A stretch of 64,000 nt of DNA, taken from positions 558,001 to 622,000 of the forward strand of contig NZ_CP060716.1 in NCBI RefSeq assembly GCF_014396385.1, given 5' to 3'. Of this stretch, positions 17,559-27,362 are shown piece by piece. The notes under the pieces were generated by a model. That model did not search any database, was not told the DNA's origin, and saw only the letters and a program-made list of their open reading frames with translations. Position 1 is the stretch's first letter. Each line of letters starts with the position of its first letter. Source of the DNA: Leucobacter denitrificans (GTDB lineage: Bacteria > Actinomycetota > Actinomycetes > Actinomycetales > Microbacteriaceae). The position numbers and the translations under genes are program-made.

Positions 17559-19865
17559 CTATTTCGACTGCGTGCGAGCATCGAGGGCGTCAAGCAGCAA
17601 TTGTTCAGGACTCACGGCCGCATCCGGTGCCGTTTCTGCTGGCGGAGTCGAAACTTTTACCTCACTCGACTGAGTTGTCGCAGGCGCGCCCGCACGCGAA
17701 CTCGCTCTCCGGCTCCGTGATTTCGAGGCGCCCGCAGGAGGCGCGTCAGGGAGAGCATTCAGCACGCTATCGAGCACGTTCGTGAGCTGTTCTGGCTTTT
17801 CAGTAACCTCACTCGGTTCCTCAGACTTCGGCGCCGTGATCGTCGAAGCTGCCACCTGGGCGAGCATGTTCTTTGCGCCGTCAGTGATGGCGTGAGTTTG
17901 AGTCTTTGGATCGGCGGACGATTTATTTGCGGAACGCTTCGAGCGACCGCTGGACTCGCTACGGTGCTTGTGCACAGGCTCATGCTGCACGATGACACCA
18001 CGGCCAGCACACACCTCACACGGTTCGCTAAATGATTCGAGGAGACCAAGGCCCAACTTCTTTCGAGTCATCTGCACGAGTCCGAGCGAAGTCACCTCTG
18101 CCACCTGATGCTTCGTGCGATCGCGGCCGAGGCATTCGACGAGGCGCCGAAGCACGAGGTCTCGATTCGACTCCAGCACCATGTCAATAAAGTCGATCAC
18201 GATGATGCCACCGATGTCGCGCAAGCGAAGCTGGCGCACGATCTCTTCGGCCGCCTCGAGGTTGTTCTTCGTTACAGTCTCTTCAAGGTTGCCGCCTGCA
18301 CCCACGAACTTACCCGTGTTAACATCGACGACGGTCATAGCTTCGGTTCGGTCGATGACAAGCGATCCACCCGATGGCAACCACACCTTACGGTCGAGCG
18401 CCTTGACGATCTGTTCGGAGACCCGATATTCGTCAAAGATGTCGCGATCTCCGTCGTAACGCTCTACGCGCTGCATAAGGTCAGGTGCCACGTTCGACAG
18501 GTAGTTCTCGATTACCTGGTGAGTTTCCTCACCGGCAATCGTCATGCGGTGGAAGTCTTCATTAAAGACGTCGCGCACAATCTTGATGAGCATGTCTGGC
18601 TCAGAGTGAAGCATGACCGGGCCGCCACCCTTTTCGGTGCGGGCCTGGATCGACTCCCACTGCTTCGTGAGCCGATGAACATCGTGAGTCAATTGGTCTT
18701 CACTCGCACCCTCAGCTGCGGTACGCACAATAACGCCAGCACCGTCAGGAAGTACCTGCTTGAGGATCTTCTTGAGTCGGGCGCGCTCGGTATCAGGCAG
18801 TTTGCGTGAAATGCCATTCATGGCGCCGCCAGGCACAAACACCAGGAAGCGGCCGGGAAGCGAGATCTGGCTCGTGAGCCTTGCGCCCTTGTGCCCGACA
18901 GGATCTTTCGTAACCTGCACGAGTACTTGGTCGCCGGGCTTCAGAGCGTTCTCAATTTTTCGTGCAGTGTTGCCGCCCTCAAACTCTGACCAGTCAACCT
19001 CGCCGGAGTAGAGAACCGCATTGCGGCCCTTACCAATATCAACGAATGCGGCTTCCATGCTCGGCAGCACATTCTGTACGCGCCCGAGATATACGTTGCC
19101 AATTAGTGACGACTCGCTTGAGCGGGCGACATAATGCTCGACCAGCACCTTGTCTTCAAGAACCCCAATTTGAATGCGGTCTGCCGTGGTGCGCACGATC
19201 ATCTCTCGATCCACCGATTCGCGGCGCGCGAGAAACTCAGACTCGGTGATGACTGTGCGCCTACGCCCCGCATCACGACCGTCACGGCGACGCTGCTTCT
19301 TGGCCTCTAGTCGCGTGGATCCACGAACTTTTTGCGGTTCTGTAATGACTGGCGCCTGACGCTGCGCGCGCGAGGAATCATCGTCGTCATGATCTGCACC
19401 GTTGCCAGTTGTGCGACGTCGGTTTCGGCCACCACCGCTCTCGCGGTTAAAGTCCTCCCGGTCTCGATTACGATCAGAGCGATCACGATCGCGATCCGAA
19501 CGATCTCGCGAATCATTGCCCGGGAACTGTTGGTCAAGAATATCGTCGAGACGCCGGAACTCACTTCGACGCGGCCTCGGCTGCACCGGCGGGACATCAG
19601 GCGCGAGGAAGATGAGTCGAGTTGTCGCACGGAAGCGCTGCTCTGGACTCATTTCTGCGAGTGGAAGTACGAGCGGGAGCCCGTCTGACGGGACCTTCTT
19701 CGCGTCCTCCTCCGGAGCTGCAGTTTCAGAAGCCACTGATTCTTCGGTTGATTCCTCAGAAGACGTGCCTACTGGCTGTGCTGACGAATCTGTCTCGGGC
19801 TGCGAAACCACACCCTCATTCTCATTGGGTGTCTGTTCTTCGGTATCTTTTTGTGTATTCACCAT
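17559..19865 (-). CDS. rne: Ribonuclease E/G family endoribonuclease
   Basis: 768 residues. It starts mRNA decay and processes rRNA. Layout: a long disordered N-terminal extension (about residues 1-240) first Glu/Ser-rich and then Arg/Asp-rich; the S1 domain (GNVYLGRVQNVLPSMEAAFV); the catalytic DNase I-like domain with the metal-binding Asp in VVDVNTGKFVG and IIVIDFIDM; the Zn-link CEVCAGRG; and a C-terminal Ser/Pro-rich tail. The N-terminal extension is typical for actinobacterial RNase E, in contrast to the C-terminal scaffold of E. coli. An inverted repeat sits in its 5' region at 19886-19905. Confidence 0.95.
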   Translation of the reverse strand: MVNTQKDTEEQTPNENEGVVSQPETDSSAQPVGTSSEESTEESVASETAAPEEDAKKVPSDGLPLVLPLAEMSPEQRFRATTRLIFLAPDVPPVQPRPRRSEFRRLDDILDQQFPGNDSRDRSDRDRDRSDRNRDREDFNRESGGGRNRRRTTGNGADHDDDDSSRAQRQAPVITEPQKVRGSTRLEAKKQRRRDGRDAGRRRTVITESEFLARRESVDREMIVRTTADRIQIGVLEDKVLVEHYVARSSESSLIGNVYLGRVQNVLPSMEAAFVDIGKGRNAVLYSGEVDWSEFEGGNTARKIENALKPGDQVLVQVTKDPVGHKGARLTSQISLPGRFLVFVPGGAMNGISRKLPDTERARLKKILKQVLPDGAGVIVRTAAEGASEDQLTHDVHRLTKQWESIQARTEKGGGPVMLHSEPDMLIKIVRDVFNEDFHRMTIAGEETHQVIENYLSNVAPDLMQRVERYDGDRDIFDEYRVSEQIVKALDRKVWLPSGGSLVIDRTEAMTVVDVNTGKFVGAGGNLEETVTKNNLEAAEEIVRQLRLRDIGGIIVIDFIDMVLESNRDLVLRRLVECLGRDRTKHQVAEVTSLGLVQMTRKKLGLGLLESFSEPCEVCAGRGVIVQHEPVHKHRSESSGRSKRSANKSSADPKTQTHAITDGAKNMLAQVAASTITAPKSEEPSEVTEKPEQLTNVLDSVLNALPDAPPAGASKSRSRRASSRAGAPATTQSSEVKVSTPPAETAPDAAVSPEQLLLDALDARTQSK

Positions 19866-19885
19866 CGCTGGTGTGCTCCTTTAAC

Positions 19886-19905
19886 CGCGAAACAATTGTT
19901 CCGCG
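19886..19905. promoter_or_regulatory. 20-bp palindrome in the rne 5' region
   Basis: CGCG-a-AACAATTGTT-c-CGCG is a near-perfect palindrome (one mismatched pair) about 20 bases upstream of the rne ATG. It could be an operator or an RNA hairpin; RNase E is autoregulated through a 5'-leader hairpin in E. coli, but nothing here proves that. Confidence 0.4.
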
Positions 19906-20130
19906 AAAACCTAAATTGTGTGCGGTGTATCACCGCGAATCCCTCTGTTGCCTGAATCACCAGGCGCTCGGCTCCCGCCGAAGATCGCCACGGGGCGATC
20001 GAAGACTTGACGTCGATGTAACCTTCTTAGCGTTATCGATCGGTTACCATTATGTCACGGTCACCCGAGTCCCCGCACGATCATGTTGCGTGGCGTAATG
20101 TCTCAGGTTACGGAGACTAGGATTTCGCTT

Positions 20131-20739
20131 ATGACAAACACCGAGATTGCACCGAGCAAATCGACTGGGTTTGCGCTCTTTTCTATCCTGCTGGGAGCGG
20201 TGGGCTTATTCGCCGCGTTCGAGCTTGCTACCGAATACATCAAGACGCTGAAGAACTCTGACTACGTTCCCAACTGCGAAGTTTCGGTACTCGTCACCTG
20301 CGGCCCGAACATGGATTCTTGGCAGGGCTCACTCTTTGGTTTCAGCAACACCATTCTCGGCCTCGTGGCGTTAGTTGCCCCAATCGCGGTTGGTGTCGCT
20401 CTCCTCGCTGGAGCTCGCTTTGCCGCCTGGTTTTGGTGGATCTACCGCGCAGGTTTGCTTCTCGGCGTCATATTTATCTTTTGGCTCGCCTACCAGAGCA
20501 TTTTCGGACTCGGTACGCTGTGCCCCTGGTGCATGGTTGTCTGGACCGTGATGATCCCGCTCTTCTTCGGCACCGCATTCAGGCCCGAAGCGAAGGGGTA
20601 TGTGCCTGCCTCGCCTGCAGTGCAGCGAGCCTTCACCTCCCTGAATTCGTGGGCCTGGGTGCTCGTTTTGCTTGCCTACATCCTCATCGCCGCGGTCGCC
20701 CAGTTCCAACTGAACTGGTTCGCTGAGTTCGGCCGCTAA
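20131..20739 (+). CDS. Vitamin K epoxide reductase (VKOR) family membrane protein
   Basis: 202 residues from the ATG at 20131. Bacterial VKOR re-oxidises DsbA-like proteins and passes electrons to menaquinone, doing the job of DsbB. Four to five membrane helices are present; the loop after the first helix has the Cys pair in NCEVSVLVTCGPN followed by SxxG-type residues, and the catalytic CPWC is in FGLGTLCPWCMVVWT. No DsbA homologue is adjacent. It is divergent from rne and convergent with coaE, with which it nearly touches. Confidence 0.9.
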   Translation: MTNTEIAPSKSTGFALFSILLGAVGLFAAFELATEYIKTLKNSDYVPNCEVSVLVTCGPNMDSWQGSLFGFSNTILGLVALVAPIAVGVALLAGARFAAWFWWIYRAGLLLGVIFIFWLAYQSIFGLGTLCPWCMVVWTVMIPLFFGTAFRPEAKGYVPASPAVQRAFTSLNSWAWVLVLLAYILIAAVAQFQLNWFAEFGR

Positions 20740-20748
20740 ATCTCGCCG

Positions 20749-21366
20749 CTAACTCTGTCGGGTGAGCTGCTGCCAAAGTTCTTCCACCTGGTGGATCGTG
20801 TGGTCTTCAGTGCCTGATGTATCGATAAGCACATCAGCTATCGCGCGTCGCGCCTCATCGCTCGCTTGATTAGCGATGCGCTGGCGCGCTTCGTCTTCGC
20901 TCATACCGCGCAGTTGGATCATGCGCTGCACGCGGAGCTCTGCCGGCGCATCCGCGACAACAACCGCATCAAAATTCAGGTCCTCTGACGCATTCTCAAT
21001 GCCAGCTTCAACAAGCAGAGGCACTTCGTACACCACTACGCTGTCGAGATCGTTCTGGCGAGCCCGATCAATGCCGGTCACCAGCAATCGGCGCACTTCC
21101 GGGTGCACAATTGTGTTGAGGTCATTGAGTGCCTCTGTGTCGTTGAACACGATTGTTCCGAGGGCCGCCCTATTGAGTTCGCCGTTTTCACTCAATACAT
21201 CACCACCGAAACGTTGCGTAATGAGCTCGAGACCCGGAGATCCAGGTTCGACGGCCTCACGCGCGAGCTGGTCTGCATCGATGCGAACAGCTCCGAGCTC
21301 TTCGAGCTTCTTGCCAATGGTGCTCTTGCCTGAGGCGATGCCTCCGGTTAAGGCGATAAGTTGCAT
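20749..21366 (-). CDS. coaE: Dephospho-CoA kinase
   Basis: 205 residues from the ATG at 21366. It phosphorylates the ribose of dephospho-CoA in the last step of CoA synthesis. The P-loop GGIASGKSTI is at the N-terminus, with DADQLAREAV, the VHPEVR lid region and VYEVPLLVEAG as further family segments. Upstream in-frame sequence to 21429 lacks family likeness. Confidence 0.95.
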   Translation of the reverse strand: MQLIALTGGIASGKSTIGKKLEELGAVRIDADQLAREAVEPGSPGLELITQRFGGDVLSENGELNRAALGTIVFNDTEALNDLNTIVHPEVRRLLVTGIDRARQNDLDSVVVYEVPLLVEAGIENASEDLNFDAVVVADAPAELRVQRMIQLRGMSEDEARQRIANQASDEARRAIADVLIDTSGTEDHTIHQVEELWQQLTRQS

Positions 21367-21412
21367 ACGATCCACACTAGCGCGACCGTAAGCTAGTAAC
21401 GGAGGTGATCGC

Positions 21413-22027
21413 ATGCTCGAGATCGTCACAGGACTTTCGCTCGCTGCTGCCGCGGGCCTGAACGCTTATATTCCGCTCCTGGGAATTGGCTTGCTTGCAC
21501 GATTTACCCCCGTCATCGATCTCCCCGACGCATGGTCGTGGATCGCGAACGAATGGGTACTCGGGATCCTTGGCATCCTGCTCGTTGTTGAACTCGTTGT
21601 CGACAAAGTTCCCGCACTTGACTCAGTAAATGACGTTCTACAAACGATTATTCGACCAACCTCGGGTGGACTCGTGTTCAGCGCCGGTTCGGCAAGCGAT
21701 ACCGTCGCAGTCACCGACCCAGAGGCGTTTGTGAACTCCGCCGCATTCTGGCCGTTCGTCATCGGGGTGGTTATTGCGCTCGTTCCGCACATCTTCAAGC
21801 TTGTCGCGCGACCTGTCGTGAATCTCACGACTGGGGGCGCCGGCGCAGGCGTGATGAGCGCAATCGAGGACATTGCCGCAGTGATCGTAACAATCCTCGC
21901 AGTGGTTGTACCACTACTCGCGCTTGCAATGATTGTCGGCTGCATCATTCTTATGGTTCGCGCGATACGCAAGATGCGCAAGCGACGTGCTGCGCGTAGC
22001 GGCCAGCAACCGATCACCGAAAGTTGA
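21413..22027 (+). CDS. DUF4126-family membrane protein
   Basis: 204 residues, with five or so membrane helices and a Lys/Arg-rich C-terminus. The N-terminal GLSLAAAAGLNAYIPLL and the VVDKVPALDSVNDVLQT segment match DUF4126 as I recall it. A strong GGAGGTGA precedes the ATG. It is divergent from coaE (46 bases) and ends at a bidirectional terminator shared with rpsA. Function unknown. Confidence 0.8.
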   Translation: MLEIVTGLSLAAAAGLNAYIPLLGIGLLARFTPVIDLPDAWSWIANEWVLGILGILLVVELVVDKVPALDSVNDVLQTIIRPTSGGLVFSAGSASDTVAVTDPEAFVNSAAFWPFVIGVVIALVPHIFKLVARPVVNLTTGGAGAGVMSAIEDIAAVIVTILAVVVPLLALAMIVGCIILMVRAIRKMRKRRAARSGQQPITES

Positions 22028-22047
22028 AATAGCTCTGGAGAAAGCTA

Positions 22048-22080
22048 AAGGCCCGGCTCCCATTGGGAACCGGGCCTTTG
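22048..22080. terminator. Bidirectional terminator between DUF4126 gene and rpsA
   Basis: AAAGGCCCGG (22048-22057) pairs with CCGGGCCTTT (22071-22080), with an inner TCCC/GGGA stem and a 3-base loop. The flanking A-run and T-run let it serve the two convergent genes. Confidence 0.9.
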
Positions 22081-22090
22081 ACTTGAATGC

Positions 22091-23536
22091 TTAGTTGCCT
22101 TCGAGCTGTGCCTTCAGTGCAGCAAGTGCCTCGTCGTCAGCGAGTGCGCCAGCCGAAGCTGCGTCGCTCGAGAAGCTCGACGATGGCGCCTCAGCAGCAG
22201 GTGCGGCAGCGAGCTCGGTGAGCATCGCAGCAACCTGCTTCTTGTGCGCTTCCCAACGCTCCTGGGCAGCAGCGTATTCCTGCTCCCACTTCTCGCGCTG
22301 CGACTCGAAGCCTTCCTTCCACTCCTGGGTCTCAGGGTCGAAGCCTTCTGGGTACTTGTATTCGCCGTTCTCGTCGTACTCGGTGGTCATGCCATAGAGT
22401 GCAGGATCGAACTCGGTACCTTCTGGGTCGACACCCTCGTTTGCCTGCTTGAGGCTGAGCGAGATGCGGCGACGCTCGAGATCGATGTCGATGATCTTGA
22501 CGAAGACCCCTTGGCCGGCCGAAACAACCTGCTCAGCGAGTTCAACGTGCTGGCCCGAAAGCTCTGAGATGTGCACGAGGCCCTCGATGCCATCGGCAAC
22601 GCGAACGAATGCGCCGAATGGAACAAGCTTCGTGACAGCACCTGGAGCGATCTGTCCGATGGCGTGGGTACGTGCAAAGACCTGCCAAGGGTCTTCCTGC
22701 GTTGCCTTGAGCGAGAGCGAAACGCGCTCGCGATCGAGCTCAACCGAGAGCACCTCAACGGTGACTTCCTGGCCGACCTCGACAACGTCAGATGCGTGCT
22801 CAATGTGCTTCCACGAGAGCTCGGAAACGTGAACGAGACCGTCAACTCCACCGAGGTCAACGAATGCACCGAAGTTGACGATCGACGAGATGACGCCCTT
22901 GCGCACCTGACCGGGCTTGAGGTCAGCGAGGAACGACGAGCGGGTTGCCGACTGGGTCTCTTCGAGGAGTGCGCGGCGCGACAGCACCACGTTGTTGCGG
23001 TTCTTGTCGAGTTCGAGGATCTTTGCCTCGATCTCCTGGCCAAGGTACGGCGTGAGGTCGCGAACGCGGCGAAGCTCGATAAGCGATGCTGGGAGGAAGC
23101 CACGAAGTCCGATGTCAACGATGAGTCCACCCTTGACGACCTCGATTACGGTGCCGGTAACGACGCCCTCGGTCTCCTTGACCTTCTCGACATCGCCCCA
23201 AGCGCGCTCGTACTGAGCACGCTTCTTCGACAGAATCAGGCGACCTTCCTTGTCCTCCTTCTGGAGCACGAGTGCCTCAACCGAATCGCCAACATTGACT
23301 ACCTCGTCGGGGTCAACATCATGCTTGATGGACAGCTCGCGTGAGGGGATAACACCCTCGGTCTTGAACCCTACGTCGAGGAGTACCTCGTCGCGGTCAA
23401 TCTTCACCACGGTGCCCTCGATGAGGTCTCCGTCGTTGAAGGACTTAATGGTCAGTTCGACCGCTGCAAGGAAGTCGTCGGCTGAGCCGATGTCGTTAAT
23501 CGCGACCTGCTTGCTCTCGGTCGTTGTGTTCGTCAT
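22091..23536 (-). CDS. rpsA: 30S ribosomal protein S1
   Basis: 481 residues from the ATG at 23536. It has four S1 OB-fold domains, seen as repeated stretches such as GDLIEGTVVKIDRDEVLLDV, GVVTGTVIEVVKGGLIVDIG, GQVRKGVISSIVNFGAFVDL and GQIAPGAVTKLVPFGAFVRV, and the RRRISLSLKQA ending of the last one. The C-terminal 110 residues are Glu-rich and then Ala/Ser-rich. Four domains rather than six is the usual actinobacterial form. The frame is open for 62 more codons upstream but without family likeness. Confidence 0.95.
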   Translation of the reverse strand: MTNTTTESKQVAINDIGSADDFLAAVELTIKSFNDGDLIEGTVVKIDRDEVLLDVGFKTEGVIPSRELSIKHDVDPDEVVNVGDSVEALVLQKEDKEGRLILSKKRAQYERAWGDVEKVKETEGVVTGTVIEVVKGGLIVDIGLRGFLPASLIELRRVRDLTPYLGQEIEAKILELDKNRNNVVLSRRALLEETQSATRSSFLADLKPGQVRKGVISSIVNFGAFVDLGGVDGLVHVSELSWKHIEHASDVVEVGQEVTVEVLSVELDRERVSLSLKATQEDPWQVFARTHAIGQIAPGAVTKLVPFGAFVRVADGIEGLVHISELSGQHVELAEQVVSAGQGVFVKIIDIDLERRRISLSLKQANEGVDPEGTEFDPALYGMTTEYDENGEYKYPEGFDPETQEWKEGFESQREKWEQEYAAAQERWEAHKKQVAAMLTELAAAPAAEAPSSSFSSDAASAGALADDEALAALKAQLEGN

Positions 23537-23737
23537 GAAATTGGTCTCCAGAATGGACATGGTATTCAGGTGGGTACGTGCCGAATCATAGGATTCGAAA
23601 TGGTTCGACTCCAAGAAACGCCCCACACGTGGACATGGTTGAGTCGCCACAAATGTGACACCCCAGTCTACCCCCAGATTCGCCACATTCTCAACCCGAA
23701 ATCTATCGCCTTCATTTGTCATGGCTAGGCTGTTGGC

Positions 23738-24673
23738 GTGCCGCCTCGTTCCCCTCTCCCCCAGCGCAACGGTCTCGACCCCGCTTGGCTACGCACGCCG
23801 AACCGAGTCCGTGGCGAGTTGCCCGAGTGGCAGTTGATGCGCGACTGGCTACATTCGAGGGTGCCGTACGAAGCGAATGTGGATCAGATGATCTCCGACT
23901 CGCGCTTCGTATACGAAGATGGATCAGCGCTCAGACGAGGCGATCCATACACTCCGCACACGTTTGTTTGGTTTCATCGCGATCTCCGCGAAGAAGCGAC
24001 GGTACCTGGCGCGATCCACATCGTGCACAGGGACGAGCGACTTGTCGTCATAGATAAGCCACCGTTCTTGTCTTCGATCCCACGCGGGCGACATGTTCTA
24101 CAAAGCGTCGTTGTGCGGATGCGGGCAGAGCTCGGACTCACCGAACTCACGCCGGCACACAGGCTCGATCGCGTCACCTCCGGATTGCTCGTACTCACTA
24201 CTGAGCAACGGTGGCGTGGCGCATACCAATCGCTCTTCCAGAACCAGCAGATTTCAAAGATTTACCGTGCTGTGGCTCCCCTTGATCCACACCTCAAATT
24301 ACCCCTTCAGGTACAAAACCACATTGCAAAAGAGCACGGCATTATGCAGGCAGAAGTCGTTCCTGGAGCACCTCCGAACGCGAGGACCTTGGTCGAACTC
24401 GAGTCAGATCTCGGTGACGGTTTCGGTGTCTACCGCCTCACGCCCAAAACGGGGCGCACCCACCAATTGCGGCTTCATCTCAACGGGCTCGGAATTCCGA
24501 TCGTCGGCGATCCGCTCTATCCGGTTCCGACAGGGTCAGAAATCGATGACTTTTCGACGCCTCTGCAGCTGCTCGCGAGCGAACTTTCATTCGTGGACCC
24601 AATCGACGGATCCACACGAAAATTCACAAGTCAGCGTTCACTTCCGCTGAAGTCCGAACTCACAGGCGATTAG
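23738..24673 (+). CDS. RluA-family pseudouridine synthase
   Basis: 311 residues, start GTG at 23738. The catalytic motif HRLDRVTSGLLVL with the active-site Asp is near residue 147, and the C-terminal KTGRTHQLRLHLNGLGIPIVGDPLY is the family's RNA-binding segment. No S4 domain is seen; the first 100 residues include LPEWQLMRDWLHSR, shared with a subgroup of actinobacterial enzymes. Its target RNA is unknown; a distinct RluD-like enzyme is encoded at 59565-60497. It overlaps the 3' end of polA by 4 bases. Confidence 0.92.
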   Translation: MPPRSPLPQRNGLDPAWLRTPNRVRGELPEWQLMRDWLHSRVPYEANVDQMISDSRFVYEDGSALRRGDPYTPHTFVWFHRDLREEATVPGAIHIVHRDERLVVIDKPPFLSSIPRGRHVLQSVVVRMRAELGLTELTPAHRLDRVTSGLLVLTTEQRWRGAYQSLFQNQQISKIYRAVAPLDPHLKLPLQVQNHIAKEHGIMQAEVVPGAPPNARTLVELESDLGDGFGVYRLTPKTGRTHQLRLHLNGLGIPIVGDPLYPVPTGSEIDDFSTPLQLLASELSFVDPIDGSTRKFTSQRSLPLKSELTGD

Positions 24674-27321
24674 TGAGCGGCGGCGTTCCAGTTCGGACCA
24701 TAACCGAACTGAACTTCAAGTGGGACTGAGAGTGTTGCGGCACCAGACATGCTTTCATGAACGATTGTCTCGAGCGCCTCATTCTCACCCGCCGCAACCT
24801 CGAACATGAGCTCATCGTGAATCTGAAGCAGCATTCGAGACTTAAGCCCTGCCTCTCCCATGCGCCGCTCCACCTCGATCATCGCAAGTTTGATGATGTC
24901 GGCCGCAGATCCCTGGATCGGCGCGTTGAGCGCCGCCCGCTCTGCGTTTTCACGAAGGATTCGGTTCGGACTCGCAAGATCGGGAAATGGCCTACGCCTA
25001 CCAAAAATCGTCTCGGTATAGGTATCGCGCTTCGCCTGCTCGACAACAGATCGAAGATAGTCGCGCACTCCCCCAAATCGCTCAAAATATTCTTCCATAA
25101 GCTGCTTGGCTTCAGCCGCAGAAATGGTGAGCTGTTTTGAGAGCCCAAACGCAGAGAGGCCGTACGCGAGGCCATAGGACATCGCTTTGACCTTCGCACG
25201 CATCTCACTCGTGACGTCAGCTGGTTCTACTCCGAAGATGCGCGAGCCGACAAACCGGTGCAGATCTTCGCCCTGATTGAATGCTTCGATCAGTCCTTTG
25301 TCGCCCGAGAGATGCGCCATGATGCGCATCTCGATCTGAGAGTAGTCGGCAGTGAGCAATGTGTCGTACTCGGGAGCATGAATAAATGCCTCTCGAATAC
25401 GTCGGCCCTCTTCGGACCGCACCGGAATGTTCTGCAGATTCGGGTCGGTTGATGCCAATCTGCCTGTGCTGGCACCAATCTGCACGAGGGTCGTGTGGAT
25501 CCGCTGTTCTTCGGGCCGCACAGCCTTGATGAGCGTCTCAACGATTTGGCGGAGCTTATTTGCATCTCGGTGCGCGAGCAGGGCGTCAAGAAATGGATGC
25601 GGGTTCTTCTGCTGCAAGTCAGACAGCGCCGCGGCGTCTGTCGTGTAACCAGTGCGTGTCTTACGCGTTTTTGGCATATCAAGCTCTTCAAAGAGCACCT
25701 GTTGCAGCTGCTTGGGCGACGAGAGGTTCACCTCGTGCCCGATTGCGTCGAACGCACGCTGCGCAAATCCGGCCACTCGCTCCTTGAGCTCTGCATCGTG
25801 CGCTTCGAGCAGCGGGAGATCGATCGCCACTCCCCTCGACTCCAGCGCCGAAAGAATTGGAAGAAGCGGCAACTCAATGTTCTCGTAGACGTCGAGTGTT
25901 CTGCCCTCAAACCGCTCAACAATTGCCGCGTGCACGCGAACGATAAACCAGGCAAGGTGTTCGGGTGTCGCTATTGACCCCTCTTCTGGCACGAGTTGAT
26001 TCGGATCCCCCTCAGGAACCTCTTCACCGAGATAGCGAAATACAGCCTCTGCAATGGTCTTCTCGGGTGCAACCGGGCGGAACATCCATGCGGCGAGCAA
26101 TGCATCGCCCGCGATTCCACCAATTTCGACCCCAACCAAACGCGCAACATTGATCTGCGCCTTCGCATCGAAAAAAATCTTCGGCGCATCAGACGCGAGC
26201 CACGCCTCAAACTGCGCATAGTCACGCCCACCGGGCTGCCAATCGAGCGTTACCGTGCTCGTTGGTGTCGCAAGACCGACCTGAATCACCTCACCGTGTT
26301 CCACAAAGTGGACAGCAGGTCGGTCTACTTTTGAAAGCCAGTCACCGAGTTCCTCATCAATGAGTAGCTTGACGACCGGGAGCTCGCTGTCACTCGATGC
26401 CGAAGTCGGTGTGCCTGTCGGAACTTCGACTCCTGCAAGTTTCGCGACGCGCTGCAATAGCGTGCGGAACTCGAGCTTTGCGAATACCTGCTGCACTGCC
26501 CCCATATCAACGTCGCCTCGCTTGAGGTCGCTGATCTCGAGCGGCAGCTCGACGTCACGCACCAAACGGTTGAGTTTACGGTTACGAACCGCGAGATGCG
26601 CGTGCTCTCGTAGGCTCTCACCGACCTTGCCACCGATCTCATCTTGGCGCCTGAGAATCTCGTCAAGCGAACCAAACTGGTTGATCCACTTCACGGCAGT
26701 TTTCTCGCCGACGCGCGGCACGCCAGGAAGATTGTCGCTCGTCTCACCCACCAGAGCAGCGATCTCTGGGTACTGCTCAGGGCGCACACCGTACCGTTCC
26801 ATGACACGCTCTGCGTCGTATCGAGTGAGTTCGCTCACGCCCTGTTTCGACGGGTACAGCAGCGTCACGTTGTCATCTACAAGCTGGATCGTGTCACGAT
26901 CACCGCTCACAACGAGCACCCGATATCCCTCAGCCGGCCCACGCGTAGCCAACGTCGCGAGAATGTCGTCAGCCTCGAAGTTTTCTTTCTCAATCGTGGT
27001 GATTCCCATCGCGTGCAACGCTTCTTGCAACAGCGGAATCTGACCTTTGAACTCGGGCGGCGTCTCGCCTCGTGTGCCCTTGTACTCTGGGTACTCCTCG
27101 GTTCGGAACGAATGCCGGGATATATCGAACGCAATGGCAATTGAGTCAGGTTGTTCGTTGCTCAGCAGGTTGATGAGCATTGATATAAAGCCGTGGATCG
27201 CGTTCGTATGCTGACCGGTCTGAGTTTGAAAACTATCTACCGGCAGGGCATAAAATGCGCGGAACGCAAGTGAATGGCCATCGATGACCATGAGGGTAGG
27301 CTGCTGAGTGTTATTCGACAC
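24670..27321 (-). CDS. polA: DNA polymerase I
   Basis: 883 residues. It fills gaps and removes RNA primers. The N-terminal 5'-3' nuclease is complete (MVIDGHSLAFRAFYALP, EADDILATLA, SGDRDTIQLVD, GETSDNLPGV). The middle 3'-5' exonuclease-like region lacks the catalytic DxE (the equivalent place reads VHFVEHGEV), as in other actinobacterial PolA. Polymerase motifs are intact: TADYSQIEMRIMAHLSGD, the O-helix RAKVKAMSYGLAYG and QIHDELMFEV. Confidence 0.97.
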   Translation of the reverse strand: MSNNTQQPTLMVIDGHSLAFRAFYALPVDSFQTQTGQHTNAIHGFISMLINLLSNEQPDSIAIAFDISRHSFRTEEYPEYKGTRGETPPEFKGQIPLLQEALHAMGITTIEKENFEADDILATLATRGPAEGYRVLVVSGDRDTIQLVDDNVTLLYPSKQGVSELTRYDAERVMERYGVRPEQYPEIAALVGETSDNLPGVPRVGEKTAVKWINQFGSLDEILRRQDEIGGKVGESLREHAHLAVRNRKLNRLVRDVELPLEISDLKRGDVDMGAVQQVFAKLEFRTLLQRVAKLAGVEVPTGTPTSASSDSELPVVKLLIDEELGDWLSKVDRPAVHFVEHGEVIQVGLATPTSTVTLDWQPGGRDYAQFEAWLASDAPKIFFDAKAQINVARLVGVEIGGIAGDALLAAWMFRPVAPEKTIAEAVFRYLGEEVPEGDPNQLVPEEGSIATPEHLAWFIVRVHAAIVERFEGRTLDVYENIELPLLPILSALESRGVAIDLPLLEAHDAELKERVAGFAQRAFDAIGHEVNLSSPKQLQQVLFEELDMPKTRKTRTGYTTDAAALSDLQQKNPHPFLDALLAHRDANKLRQIVETLIKAVRPEEQRIHTTLVQIGASTGRLASTDPNLQNIPVRSEEGRRIREAFIHAPEYDTLLTADYSQIEMRIMAHLSGDKGLIEAFNQGEDLHRFVGSRIFGVEPADVTSEMRAKVKAMSYGLAYGLSAFGLSKQLTISAAEAKQLMEEYFERFGGVRDYLRSVVEQAKRDTYTETIFGRRRPFPDLASPNRILRENAERAALNAPIQGSAADIIKLAMIEVERRMGEAGLKSRMLLQIHDELMFEVAAGENEALETIVHESMSGAATLSVPLEVQFGYGPNWNAAAH

Positions 27322-27362
27322 GCACCCAGCCTACAAGGCTGGTCCGACATTGAAAGAGTGGC

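Noticed and set aside
22571..23344. 257-residue plus-strand frame opposite rpsA, and a 233-residue one opposite rne (18108-18809)
   Set aside because: Shadows of highly biased minus-strand genes; no family likeness or start signal.
23537..23722. 62-residue N-terminal extension of ribosomal protein S1
   Set aside because: Open by chance; no family likeness, while the ATG at 23536 gives the normal S1 start.
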